DNA of 64,000 nt from Paraphoma chrysanthemicola (GCA_020744225.1 JAGMWG010000018.1:1-64000), one strand, 5' to 3'; shown: positions 1-10,787, numbered from the stretch's first letter. Translations and numbers: made by a program. The notes: generated by a model from the sequence alone, not told the origin.

Positions 1-1489
1 AGCAGAGCTATTAGTGAGAAGATACCTCTTAGTATTAAAGCTAAGCCTACGACAATCTACGAGATTAAGAAGGTCTAGAATAGTAAGAATAGTAGAGACA
101 GCAACAGCATAGAAGCAGCACAGTCTTAAGTATTACTAGAGAGCTGTACGCCTATACTACAGCCCTGTTAATTAACTCTAATAGAGCTATTTTATCCTGT
201 AGTGTAGTGCATTTAGCTGTATAGATTTGTACTTACTTATAATATTACTATTACTACTATACTATAATATTATATAGTAAGAACTAGTACCTATATCTAT
301 ATTTTAGTGTTCACTTAATACTGTACATAGGTCTCTACAACCTCTATATACAAACTTTTCTACTATATATCTTACGCTTACTAGGCTTACTTATACTATA
401 AATTATAGACAGATTTAAAAATTACTTACTACAGGCTGTATAAAAACTATATTAATTTTAAGGTATAGAAATAGTAAAGAATTACACTTTAAAAAAGTAA
501 AGAAGAGAACCTTAGTATCTATATAAGCGCTAAAATTTTGTTAGTAAAAGCGAAGAAGAGAAGTTACCTCCTTCGTAGAATACATATTAGGTAAATATAG
601 TAATAGTGTACACTTTACTATAGAATATATAACTTTATCTTAAGTAATAGCCTAATTCTATAATAACCTCTTTTACTATACTATCTTAATAATATTTAGC
701 TATATCTATTATATCTACTTCTAGTACTTTCTATTTAAATAAGTCTTTAGCTAGAACTTAATAATACTCTACTAATAGCTCTTATAAATAGTAATATAAT
801 ATTTTAGTAAATATTTAAATATAATATTAAACTACTCTATTATATAAATACTATAAACACTTATATATATAAATAGAGTCTTTACCTTCTTATTATCTCT
901 CTCTTACTTATAAGTACTACTCTAGAAATTATTCTTATAATTATTTATATTATTATTATTTTTAATATTAATAATATACTTAGTCTTACTTATTAGACTA
1001 CTCTCTAATAGTATTAATAGTGTTTAAAACTCTAAACTTTCTGCGTATATAGCTAATACTAATAAATACTATAACTTACTTACGTTTTATTATATAACTT
1101 ATTACTCTATTATTAGATTTTTATAGAAATAAGTATAATAAATATAGTAAAATTTTCTGTACTAGACTATAAAGTTGTAGTAGAATTAGACCTATCTTAC
1201 ACTTTAATTAGTAGAGTTCTCTCTATATATTTAATTAAACGTTATATTATTAGAGTTTCTTTACTAATTAAACTCTTAAATACTTTAATTAAGTTGCCTA
1301 TTAGAGATAGAAACTCTAACTCTAACTCTAATCTAATCTTTCTATAAGCTTCTTATTAGTAACTTATTAGTATCTAATTAGAGTATAATTAGCTACTTCT
1401 AGTCTACTTTCTAAGGTAACTATAATACTATAGTTAATAAGATTTTATTATATATATATATATTATAATAAGTATTATATTATAATATA
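1..1489. repeat. AT-rich RIP-ruined repeat relic
   Basis: This stretch is strongly AT-rich, very poor in CG, dominated by TA, CTA and TAG words, and has no open frame of useful length on either strand. That composition is typical of repeat DNA after repeat-induced point mutation in ascomycetes. The same composition resumes to the right of element A (to about 3520), so I read it as an older repeat into which element A jumped. The first 200 bases still read as a broken frame, but I cannot name the family. No gene is present. Confidence 0.7.
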
Positions 1490-1555
1490 ACGTAAACCAT
1501 CAGTAAGCTAGCTACATCAGCGAGCCGGCTACTTTTTCTTAGCACGACTAACACG
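1490..1555 (+). repeat. left terminal inverted repeat of element A
   Basis: This 66-bp arm pairs with 3273-3338. Relative to the right arm it shows mostly C-to-T and G-to-A differences (for example CAGTAAGCTAGCTAC against CAGCGAGCCGGCCAC when both are read inward), as RIP would leave. The right arm contains the motif CATCAGCGAGCCGGC twice in tandem; the left arm retains one clean copy. Confidence 0.85.
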
Positions 1556-1569
1556 TTAGTAACTCAATC

Positions 1570-3270
1570 ATGTCTTAACTACACAACGTAATATTAAATA
1601 ACTAAGAAGGTAGAATTAAGCTTGCTCTTAAGGCCTATTCTGCACGCTAGTTTTGAAGCCTGCAACGCGCAGCTGCTGCCTTTAACGTTAATTACTAGCG
1701 CCTCTCTAATTAGCTCTACAGAATTACTCTACGCCCTAAAACTCGTCTAAACTCCTATAAGCTTACTGTAACTAAAGAGCAGACAATCGTCTAATATATT
1801 CTTAACCTTAATTCGCAAGGATTTACGCCCTAGCTGTACAAGGTAGTAGATATAGCTAATAAGATACTAGGTGTACGTAGTAGAAAGCCTGTTAGCAAGT
1901 GCTGAGCTGAGCGCTTCGTAACGCGCTCAGCTAAGCTTAAAATAGCCTTTAATCGAGCTAAGGATAGGCAGAGAATACTACAGGAAGATCCTGCAGTCAT
2001 TAGCGCGTAGTTTAAGCTAGTAGAGAAGACTAAAGCTAAGTACGGCGTCTACGACGACGACGTGCACAACTTTAATGAGACTAGCTTCTAGATAGGCGTA
2101 ATTAGGTCCATAAAGGTAGTTACAGGCGTAGAGAGACGCGTGAGGCCTAATCTAATCTAGCTAGGCAATCGCGAGTAGGTAACAGTTATCTAGAGCGTCT
2201 GCGCTAATAGGCATGCGACTCTGCTCTTCATTATCTACAAGAGGCGCGTCTATATCTCTGCGTAGTACGAGGAGACCTTAATACCGCGCAATTAGAAGCT
2301 CTTAGTCTCTAAGAACGGCTAGACAAACAACGCGCTTGGTCTAGAGTAGTTAAAGCACTTTGACGCGCATACAAAGGCGCGTTAGGTAGGGGTATACAGG
2401 CTGCTCATTTTGGACGGCTATAAGAGCTATCTTAACTAGGATTTCAAGGACTACTGCCTTGAAAACAAGATCCTAACCCTCTATATACTCTCCTATTCAT
2501 CGCACATCCTCCAGCCGCTTAACGTAGTCTGCTTCTCGCCGCTGAAGCGCAAGTACTCCTAGCGCGTCAGAGACTTAGCACGCCGACGCGTCTTTCACAT
2601 TAACAAGGAAGGCTTCCTGCCAGCCTTTAAAGACGCGTTTTTTAACGTGTTTACAGAGAATAACTGTCGAAAGGCCTTTAAGGCAGCAGGGCTAGTCCTC
2701 CTAAACGCGCAGGTAATATTAGATCGCCTTAAAGTGCGGCTGCGTACCCCACTAGAACCCCTCCTCCTAGAGACGCCTTAGCAGTCAAAGACTCCAAGCA
2801 ATACTCACGAGTTTGGATCTCAATCAAAGCTTATACGCAAGTCTTTTACTCGGTCACCTGTTACAGCCCAGGCTAGCTTCTCTCAGCTTATAAAAGGTAG
2901 TAAGCTTATGCTGCATAAGAATGCGCTTCAACGTGCTCGTATCTATAAGCTTAAGGAGCAATTAGCAGTAATAACAAAGCGGAAATCGCGCAAAAGAAAG
3001 CGCCTCCAGACAGGTAGCACCTTAGAGTACAGTCAGGGAGCGTCGCAGGCAGTCCTATCACCGTCCTCAACAGTACAGCGTTCAAAGAAGGCTCGTAGTA
3101 GTGGTAATCAAGAACCAGCGCAACCAGCTGTACGGCGCTGTGGCAACTGTAGCAGGACTGGGCACAACGCGCGAACGTGCAAGAAGGATACAGAGGCATC
3201 CTCTAAATCAGATGCTAGCACGACGTACGCAGGCTCCTTGTTTGATAGCGATGAAATTAAAGATGCATAA
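1570..3270 (+). pseudogene. pogo/Fot1-like transposase of element A (multiple nonsense codons)
   Basis: Read from the ATG at 1570, a single frame of 567 codons runs to the stop at 3268-3270 without any indel, but it is broken by about twenty TAG/TAA/TGA codons at places where related transposases have Trp or Gln. Recognisable parts are a CENP-B/Tc5-type DNA-binding half and a DDE_1 catalytic half. The first catalytic site reads NFNE (expected NFDE), the second KNG followed by a stop and TNN (expected DNGWTNN), and the third LILDGYKSYL. The last 120 codons (2908-3270) are open, basic, and end in a zinc knuckle C-x2-C-x4-H-x4-C followed by a Ser/Asp-rich tail. That open tail would be called a 120-aa gene by a simple ORF finder, but it is the transposase C-terminus. 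Asp-to-Asn and Trp-to-stop are both G-to-A changes, consistent with RIP. Confidence 0.85.
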
Positions 3271-3272
3271 CA

Positions 3273-3338
3273 TGTGTTAGTCGTGCCAAGAAAAAGTGGC
3301 CGGCTCGCTGATGTGGCCGGCTCGCTGATGGTTTACGT
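3273..3338 (-). repeat. right terminal inverted repeat of element A
   Basis: Inverted partner of 1490-1555. It keeps the CG-rich form, with a 15-bp motif GCCGGCTCGCTGATG present twice in tandem at the outer end, possibly a transposase binding site. The transposase stop codon is only three bases upstream. Confidence 0.85.
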
Positions 3339-4345
3339 TATTTAGTAAGTTAAAATTTACGTATAAGGTACCTTAGATTATAGTATTTACTTAGTGTTCT
3401 TCTAGCGTTTAGCCTAATCTAGCGCGTACTAGGTCTAGTACGCTGCCTTATATCTACTAGGCCTCTTTTATTACGTTGTCTTAGTTAGGGTAGTAAGAAA
3501 TTTAAGAAATGTTCTAAGAGGTGCGATCTCAAACGAATCGTTTAATTCTTCTCTTAATAAAGGCGGCGGACACCTCTAGCTATGCGACAGGTTACAGTAT
3601 AGTTACTTTTGGCAATACTTTTAACACAAGCTTAAATAGCAGCATTTGTGTTACAATACTAAGTTATAGCCGTGTAATTTGTGCTAGTGCCGTCCGTGTG
3701 GACTAATGCGCACTTCTGATTAACGAGCTCGGGCGCGGAATGCGTGGAGCGTAAGCTAAGTCCCGGCCCGGATATCCCCCAGCTGCATCGTCAAATGTTT
3801 CTCGATTCTGAAAGCTGCGTCACCAGAAGTTATACTAGTAATAACTCGTGTGTCTGCAGACAGAGACGTTGTTTCGTCGAGCAGCTCAATCGACTTAATG
3901 CTGGACTAGCCAACTGTAGCATAGGACAATTCTTGTTGTTCGCATCTCGTTTGGTCGATGAGGCTGAACATCTTATCAGCCGACCGCTGCATGTTTCCAA
4001 ACTATCAATTTGTCAATGAAACGAAGAAGAAATTGTTAATTGGAGTTCACATGAATTTCATGTCAAAGATCTAGTCCTTCTTGGGAAGGGCTTGCGAAAT
4101 GCCGAGATGGAGCCAATTAGATTGATACCTCGGCAGCTGCCTCTATCCCTGAGCCTTGACATTGCGCATTCAGAGCACGAATGAATGTGTGGGACTGGAA
4201 ATGATAACCAAGACTTCATCTCCTGTATAAGTAAAGCTGTATTCTGGATTCGTTGTTTATGACGGACGCTCTAGCGCTTTTTGAGATCTTGCGCGCTGCC
4301 ATCATTTGTACTTTCCAATCGATTATTTTCCAGTCACACTTTACC
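3339..4345. other. intergenic; RIP-type composition to about 3520, then normal
   Basis: The first 180 bases continue the AT-rich, TA-dominated composition of the left flank. After about 3520 the base composition becomes ordinary. Short ORFs here (for example 3744-4019) show no family resemblance or coding pattern. I see no gene. Confidence 0.5.
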
Positions 4346-5206
4346 ATGGAACCCCCTATAACTTCTCCGCCCGAATTGGCTACAACCCCATTATCCGAGT
4401 TTCAAAGAATCGGTCATAACACATATATCTGGACATCGCCTTCATACCTGCCCGACAAACCCAAAGACACTCCCCTCATCTTAGTGTTTTCCTGGAATGC
4501 CGCAGCCGCCAAACATATCGCAAAGTATACCATCTCATACCAGAAGCTATTCCCTACATCGCAGATTCTCTTGATCCGATGTTTCACCTCAGACATATTC
4601 CGCCACACGTCAGCGTACCCGCCTTTGTTAAAGCCCGCCATGGACATTGTGGTTAAGCACACGAAGAGTGGTGGAGAGATTCTAGTGCACAGTTTCTCTA
4701 ATGGTGGTGGAAACCAAGTCAAGGAGTTTGCGAAAGCATGGAAATCGCAATTTGGCACAACATTACCTATGCGGGCGCAGATTTTGGACTCGGCACCCAC
4801 AAAAGGCCCATGGACGAAGGCACACGCCGCAATATCCGCCTCTCTACCTAAAACCTGGTTTTGGCGATGGACCGGTGGCGCACTTGTTCATTTCCTCTTG
4901 ATTCTAACTTTCATTACTGATAGGCTGTTGAGACGGGAGAACAGGATGGTCATCATATGTAAAGAGCTGAACGATGCGAATATTTTTGATCCACGGGTCC
5001 CGAGAGTATATTTGTATAGTCGGGCAGACACGATGGTTGGGTTTGACGAGGCTGATGAGCATGCCAATATTGCGGATAGGAAGGGTTGGGACGTGACCAA
5101 GGTTCGATTTGAGAAAAGCGCGCATTGCGGGCATGTACGCGAAGACGAAGCAAAGTATTGGGGGGCGGTGTTGGAGGCGTGGAAGGTAGGACCAAGGGCG
5201 GTCTAG
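4346..5206 (+). CDS. TMEM53/DUF829 (PaxU-like) alpha/beta hydrolase
   Basis: A single-exon protein of 286 residues resembling the DUF829/TMEM53 family, which includes PaxU of the paxilline indole-diterpene cluster. The sequence shows an alpha/beta-hydrolase layout: strand LILVFSW near residue 45, the nucleophile elbow HSFSNGG with candidate Ser118, a later YSRADTMV segment that may supply the acid, and AHCGHVR that may supply the histidine. A hydrophobic segment near residues 180-195 suggests membrane association, as in TMEM53. I prefer the ATG at 4346 because it sits in an ACCATGG context and directly precedes the conserved region; an in-frame ATG at 4259 would add 29 residues. The biochemical substrate is not known for most family members. 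No other indole-diterpene genes are nearby, so it is not evidence for such a cluster. Confidence 0.8.
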   Translation: MEPPITSPPELATTPLSEFQRIGHNTYIWTSPSYLPDKPKDTPLILVFSWNAAAAKHIAKYTISYQKLFPTSQILLIRCFTSDIFRHTSAYPPLLKPAMDIVVKHTKSGGEILVHSFSNGGGNQVKEFAKAWKSQFGTTLPMRAQILDSAPTKGPWTKAHAAISASLPKTWFWRWTGGALVHFLLILTFITDRLLRRENRMVIICKELNDANIFDPRVPRVYLYSRADTMVGFDEADEHANIADRKGWDVTKVRFEKSAHCGHVREDEAKYWGAVLEAWKVGPRAV

Positions 5207-5315
5207 GCTTGTCAACTGAAAGATTTCGATAAATACATCACCATCACGTAGATCTTGAGCGGCTAAAGAGGTTGTAGTATGGCAGTAGCTTACATTTGAT
5301 TAGAGGAGCTCGTAC

Positions 5316-6029
5316 TTGAGCAGCGAAAAGGTCATGGTAAGAGTGTCTGTGGTGAATCGCGCTCTGAAGTCGATGGGCTGGATGAGGAAAGCGAGTCGGC
5401 CGATCGCAAGAGAGGAATACAGATCTTCGCGACTACTACCTTCACGATGTCTCCACCTCGCGGTCCTGCCACTGTGTCTATGTGGACAAGTCTGGATGCG
5501 ACAACCGCATCGGAAACAAGCGGATCGGCTTCAGGCGCCCTAGCTGGGCCTCGCTCAGTGTTGCACCTATGCAAGTTGCGCGGTTTTATCGAGGACGCAG
5601 ATCCCCGATTCTGCCTGCATATACACAAGATGACATACTTCTATCGCGCGTGTTCTAATGGGCAGCCAAAAGCGCCGTCTTCAAGGATTCCATTGAAAAG
5701 CTCCTTCAGCATTGCGATTGCTCCCTGGGGCCAAAGTCAGTGCTGATTATGGACAACATCTCAGTTAACAACAGCAATGGGGTCAAAGAGTCGTGCGACC
5801 GTGCAGGCGTGAAGCTAGAGTTCTTGCGGCCGTAATCGCCTGGTCTTGACACGATCGAAGACTTCCTTGCTTCATTGGAAGGCTTTATCGAGAAGACTTG
5901 GCAAGAATACGAGAGCCATTCAGAGCAGGACTTTGAGGCGCTTCTAGAGCGGTGCATCAGCGTCACGGAACGCCAGGGGATCACGGCCGTAATGCACTCC
6001 TGCGCCCGAGCCAGACGCAATGCTTGGTG
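5316..6029 (+). pseudogene. Tc1/mariner-like transposase relic
   Basis: The start reads as the end of a helix-turn-helix region (VNRALKSMGWMRKASRP, from about 5358), then the frame shifts by one. From 5416 one frame runs to about 6029 with a Tc1-type DDE domain: TDLRDYYLHDV, then VYVDKSGCD (first Asp), IGFRRPSWASLSVAPMQVAR, ILPAYTQDDIL, SVLIMDN (second Asp), AGVKLEFLRP and LDTIEDF (third acidic residue). This frame has two stops, where related proteins have Gln in VFQG and Tyr in PPYSPG. No inverted repeats were found at its edges. Its base composition is ordinary, so decay has been by scattered mutation rather than heavy RIP. Confidence 0.75.
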
Positions 6030-8513
6030 AGTGACAGGCGACGGTGATGAAACAGCTGTGTGAGGGGCCAGCTAGGACACCATTCTTATTCCAGGCCCAG
6101 CGGAAAGCTGTGCAGTGGTTTTTCAATTACTTTGTCGGTGCAGTCAGACGGCCTCAACAGACAGCATCAACACACATACGATTGGATAGCAGTCGGCGCG
6201 CTAATCTACGACAGGACTTCATTTATCCAAGATCTCAATTGCGTGGTCGGCGCATTTGCTTCACGCCGGTCACAGGAGGAAAGGTTATCGGGCGCAATCT
6301 CGTAGTCGCCTTATGAGACCCGATCGCCGTCTGCTAGCTTCGAAACGATAGCGACCGTTCTGGGGTGATTAATGATAGCATGAGTGAACGGTGCGTGCTT
6401 CCGTGCGTACCCGCGCAACTGGGGACGTCGCGATGTCGCCCGTAAAGCTCTCGTAACGCACAACTTCTGGCTTAGCAATCTCTGTCCGCATGACTCGAGA
6501 TGTCTCCATTGAAAAGAGCAGAAAAGGGTACGTGAATTCTACAAACGAAATCGCCGAGGTCATCTGCTAAGCTAAGATTCTCCATGGTCCGAAGAACACT
6601 ACAAGGCTCCTTGAAGAAACTATGTTCTCCAGGGTCCATCCAGATTTTTGGGTTTGACTCATACGATCCTCTTCCAACCCAGTAATCAGAGACTTTTATC
6701 ATGTTATACTACCCGGAGTAGAAGCTATTGCTGGATGTTGCGGACCAAAGTGAGGAGCAGACCGCGCTAAATTGACTACCACTGTGTGACATTTGCGCAT
6801 CCATCGTCTCATTATGGTATCTTCGTCAATTTGCTGCCCGAAACTGATTCGGCATGGTTCCAGTAATTGTAGACAAGAGGATTTGTACCAAGAGTCTCCA
6901 ATACCTGTGACATGGTTACTCCATTACCTTAAGGGCTATGAGACTTATCGTTGAAATCGGTTATTTGGTTCCTTGTAAACTAGCTCCTTTGTATTCGCCA
7001 CGGTTGCCAAACAGTCAGCCCCCTTTCGTAACATACTGGAAACCTAACAGTTCCCGCACAATTGTGGTCATCTAGAATGGATGACTGAGCTTGATCCATG
7101 CAATTCTATGCTTGATTCACAATTGTATCTACGCGCGGGTGTGTGGCGCAGTGGGAGCGCAGGATAGCCAGGTCTAGGGCGTTGGTGGAGAGAGTAACAC
7201 TGAGACGCGTAAGCGAGGACTGCAGATCGAGTAATGTCCATATCTACATAGCGGGACACCGTGCGTAAAGGGGCGATCCCGGTTGTTACTTCTCACAATT
7301 GTTTGCAAGGCGCTAAAGGTGTGTATGTTGAGGTGGCCTTTGGAACATAGTCACAGCGACGGAAGCATGTCTCGTGACTGGGGAATTTGGCTTCCACGAA
7401 GCAGAAATTCTGGAAGAAAGGGGATTACGGCAGTAACGACAACACAAGACGTAATTCCTGAAGGCTAATCCTGGTTCGCCGACATGCAGACAGTGGCCAC
7501 TATTCCAGCCCTCTTGTTGCATGCTCACGCTTCATACCTACCACTTTAGCGCTAGTATGACGTACCCGTGGGCCTCGCACTCCCGAACCTTGTATTTCGG
7601 CATCTACCCCTTTGACAGGAAGGTTAGAGTTTCAGCCACTCCCAGGGTAGACGGCTACATGCCTGCTTATGAGTGCAATTCCGAAACATTGGCCACCGGT
7701 TCGTCAAGCATTTCCGTTCCTAAAGAATGTCACCGGGCCAAGGCCCCTGTACTTTGAGTCGGCAACAACGGCAGGGCACCCCGCGTTGCCGGCATGCAAG
7801 CCTCATACTCCAGCAACACGGCAACGACGCACGAAAAGATTCCTTCCACAATACGAAGCTGTTAAATTGCGCCATAATAGTCGCTGAGAAACTTTGTACA
7901 AGTACTCTTATAATTGGAGCTGCGCTCTAGTGCCGCGAGACGCCGCCGCTCGTTATCAGTGTCCAGTCTTATCCGCAGAGATGGGATGCCGTCCTCGTAA
8001 AGAAGGTTTGGTGGCACAACGCCAATCCACCTGCGACCCCGCATCGCTTAGCGCCCCATGCATACTTGTACAGGTAATTTGGCGAGTAGGCTGACCTATC
8101 ATGAACTGTTTCAATGGTTTGCATTAAGTGTGATAGAATAACTCGGCACAATGATCGTTGCAGATTGGTACAGTAAAAGGGAAGAGCGGGACAAAGCGGT
8201 GCCCAGCTGCCCTAGCGAGGTCTCAACCTACATCCGAATGCGTTGCCTAACTGCCACACCATGCAGCCCTCTACTCCCGGTTTCCTCGTGTAGTTCCTAG
8301 TTCTCCTGCACACGTGGAATCAGCGGAACGTGCACTCCCGTACGCTTGGTCTTTGTATCTGACCTGGGGTAAAACAGAGGATACCCCCGTGATTCGCAAA
8401 GGCCATCGGTACCATCTCCATGCTCTACCATCGTCTTTTCGTTAAACGATATTGCACAATCTCTCTTCTTTCCCCAGCTCTGTCAAGAGCGCTCGTTAAG
8501 TAACCAAATCAAC
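6030..8513. other. gene-poor interval with possible decayed coding fragments
   Basis: No intact gene is visible in these 2.5 kb. The minus-strand ORF 6472-6702 (76 codons) looks compositionally like real coding sequence and continues in a second frame towards 6369, so it may be a decayed gene, but I cannot name a family. Other ORFs (7521-7757, 7862-8044, 7894-8094) overlap each other on both strands and show no motif. The last few hundred bases are the upstream region of the receptor gene at 8514. Confidence 0.5.
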
Positions 8514-9842
8514 ATGGTACATGAGCGCGTAAATGTGCTTCTTGCTCGCGCTGGCGGTCTCTACCCTCCTAAATCTGTCACGGGCACTTGGCCCAAGGCG
8601 AACCATGTGGATCCAGTAACAAGAGGTTGGGCGGTCCCAACATTCTTGATTGCTTCTCTTGTGTTCACATTCGCTGTATACTGCGCACGCATGTGGGCTC
8701 GCTTGAGGGTGGCGAAGAATGCAGGGTTGGACGATGTGTTGATGTCGATTGCGATGGTTTTGGTAGTGGGCTCAACTATTGCAGTTATCCTTGGTAAGAC
8801 TTGTATCCTGAGATTTGAGTTGAGGATCCTGATCTTCAATAGGCATTCGCATATACGGCTTCCAATGGCATGTCTGGGATCAGACCCCAAACACGTTAAT
8901 CACTACTCGGCAGGTACATCTTCAAGGCGTTCATGTTCAGCTGAAGGGAGCTTACCAGCGACTAGATCACTCTCGCGATTGAAATCCTCTACTTGGAATC
9001 CACGACACTGATAAAAACTTCAATTCTCTGCTTCTACCGACGCCTCACAAACGGCTCCATTTCGAAGACTTTTCTATACTGCGTATGGGTTACCATCGCC
9101 TTCGTCCTTTCCTCTGCGATTTTGTTCACTTTCTTGATCATATTTTCGTACAGTCCGATCGAGGGCTATTGGCACCTCTATGATCTTCCATGGAGGCGTC
9201 TGAATGAGTTGAAAAGCCTGAATGAAGCTGCAATAATTGTGTCTGTTACAGTCATTGGTACTCTTCAGGACCTAATCATCTGCGCTTTACCTATGATGCT
9301 GGTCTGGAACTTGCAAATCGGAAGACGGCAAAAGGCTGCGTTGATAGCTATATTTGGAGTGGGATTGATGTAAGCTGACAACAGTAGCTCAGCTGATTCA
9401 GAAAACTGACTCCATTAGAACGTGTGTCTGCGGTATCATGCGTACATACTATGCGATCTACATCTACTATGGCACTTATGATATTACCTGGTACGCGTTC
9501 TACGCATGGATCTGGACAGCACTAGAAGCAAACCTTGGGGTCATATGCGCGTCTGCACCTGCACTCAAAGTCTTCTTACGTCGACACTTCAATGTCCCAA
9601 CCAACAGTCATCCCAATTCTGGCAGCACTAGGAATAACGGTTGGTGGAAACGGACCTTGAACCCATATCAGGATATGGGACGCGACGCGGATATAGTACC
9701 ACTAGATTGTATCAAAATTAGCAGTCGTCCCCACATCACCGGCGAATGTGGAGAAGAGACGATGAGCCAGGCAAGCGATTTGAGCACTAAGAACCTTACT
9801 GCTTTGCCCTCTACCCTTCCGTTAGGGTCAAAGCAGGTATAG
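8514..9842 (+). CDS. fungal-rhodopsin-fold (PTH11/SAT4-like) integral membrane protein
   Basis: Predicted exons are 8514-8793, 8843-8913, 8966-9369 and 9419-9842; the joined frame encodes 392 residues. Introns are 49, 52 and 49 bp with GT-AG ends. The protein has the seven-helix layout of the fungal rhodopsin domain: helix 1 after DPVTRGWAVP, the LGLDD-like element NAGLDDVLMSIAMV after helix 2, FQWHVWD before helix 3, then STTLIKTSILCFYRRL, a helix with LQDLIICALPMMLVW, and ALEANLGVICASAPALKVFLRR in the last helix, followed by a cytosolic tail of about 90 residues. It lacks the N-terminal CFEM domain found in two other receptors in this window. Family members sit in the plasma membrane; some are proposed surface sensors, but ligand and G-protein coupling are unknown here. 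Confidence 0.85.
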
Positions 9843-9875
9843 AAGCGGATAGCATTACAATCAAGTTTATTTGTG

Positions 9876-9903
9876 TTAGGTTTAGGTTTAGGGTTAGGGT
9901 TAA
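9876..9903 (+). repeat. interstitial telomere-like repeat (TTAGGG-type)
   Basis: Four consecutive telomere-like units (two TTTAGG-type variants followed by two exact TTAGGG-type units) lie 34 bp after the stop codon of the receptor gene. The tract is 28 bp and stands alone in the middle of unique sequence. Confidence 0.8.
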
Positions 9904-9960
9904 TTGTGTAATAATGTGATCGACGCTACTCGGTGCAGGTTTATATCCCCTAGCAGATGC

Positions 9961-10787
9961 CTATTGCGGGTAGAACAAAATCTCGCCAGAAGTGCCTCCG
10001 GTATATATGCTGACCTTGGGCAGCAGTTTGGCGAACTTGCTGTATTTAGTGATTTCTAGGGAGCCATCTACTGACAGGAAGCACAGAGCTAAGCTCAGCC
10101 CTCGCGATCGAAGCCTCCTTCACTCGTGCTTATCCGCCTCGAAGAAGATGAATTTGTTCCTGCCGGCTTGCGTCCATAGCTGTTCTAGATTCGGCCGGAA
10201 GTTGACTGACTCAGAAGATATGTCCGCGCCGGTCACGTCGACGGATCAATCCTGTATGAGCGATATCTCACATCCAATGCTGGCAAGCCAACTCGACGCA
10301 ACAGCGCACGATCTCATTAGAAAGCTCAAGTCCTGTGTCACAACAAGAAAGAACATTCTGGGTGTATAGAAAGCCAAGGGGCCTCTGATCGAATCTGGAG
10401 GAAGGCCCCAAATAATGGGTTTCCCTTTATTGGGGTGTAATAGGCATAAGGCACATACGATTCCCATTTGGTTGTTTCTAGGCAGATCGTCTCATGGGAA
10501 TTGAACGGCACTTGATATACCCAATCGTGTATCTTAGCTCCCAGGTCCAGGAAAGATGTCGCTCCCGGATTTGCAGGCTCCGACTTGACTGCGGGCATTG
10601 AGGCGATGCCAGGATCTGTGTTAGAAGTACCCATTGTAGGCTGATCGGAGTTGTGCTGTGAAGGTGCAGCTTGTTGTGAAGGTGCAGCTTGTTGTGAAGC
10701 TGCCATCCTTAGGGACGGCCTCGGGTGTTTGCCGTTCTGGTACCTTTGTCGAACTGTCACGAATGGTGTCTGGTATGGTCGCTGCAA
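9961..10787 (-). CDS. hypothetical protein, weakly 2EXR/F-box-like
   Basis: The first exon starts at the ATG at 10787 and is open to about 10340. It has a low-complexity N-terminus with an AAPSQQ repeat, then SFLDLGAKIHDWVYQ and GAFLQIRSEAPWL. These two stretches resemble the 2EXR/F-box-like pattern of fungal proteins, FLxLPxEIRNxIY followed by LLxxxRQIRxEA, but several key positions differ. A second coding segment on the same strand, from about 10220 to the stop at 9961-9963, contains NLEQLWTQAGRNKFIFFEAD and ends KVSIYTGGTSGEILFYPQ. One intron near 10260-10335 and another near 10085-10120 are needed to join these, but I could not fix their borders. The gene could be a small functional gene or a slightly decayed one. 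Confidence 0.4.
10655..10703 (-). repeat. 18-bp tandem repeat inside coding sequence
   Basis: About 2.7 copies of an 18-bp unit encode repeated Gln-Ala-Ala-Pro-Ser-Gln in the hypothetical protein. Two copies are identical and the third diverges, giving a tract that could change length by slippage without shifting the frame. Confidence 0.75.

Larger units (their letters stand above)
1490..3338 (+). mobile_element. pogo/Fot1-like DNA transposon, element A, RIP-inactivated
   Basis: A complete 1849-bp element bounded by TA on both sides (1488-1489 and 3339-3340), the target duplication expected of the pogo/Fot1 group. The ends are imperfect inverted repeats of about 66 bp beginning ACGTAAACCATCAG. 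Inside lies one transposase frame (1570-3270) that ends three bases before the right inverted repeat. The frame keeps its phase from end to end but carries many nonsense codons, so the copy cannot make transposase. It is nested in an older AT-rich relic. Element B at 14418-16269 has nearly the same length and layout but different terminal sequence. Confidence 0.88.

Noticed and set aside
2908..3270. A stand-alone 120-aa zinc-knuckle nucleic-acid-binding gene
   Set aside because: It is in the same phase as the upstream transposase frame and ends three bases before the inverted repeat, so it is the transposase C-terminus.
4346..5206. Evidence for an indole-diterpene pathway from the PaxU-like gene
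   Set aside because: DUF829/TMEM53 proteins are common outside such clusters and no partner gene is nearby.
7862..8044. Possible LINE reverse-transcriptase or RNase H remnant on the minus strand
   Set aside because: One phrase (LRIRLDTDNERRRLAAL) vaguely recalls Tad-like elements, but there is no catalytic motif and no supporting sequence on either side.
9876..9903. A true chromosome end
   Set aside because: Only four units, with unique genes on both sides; it is interstitial.
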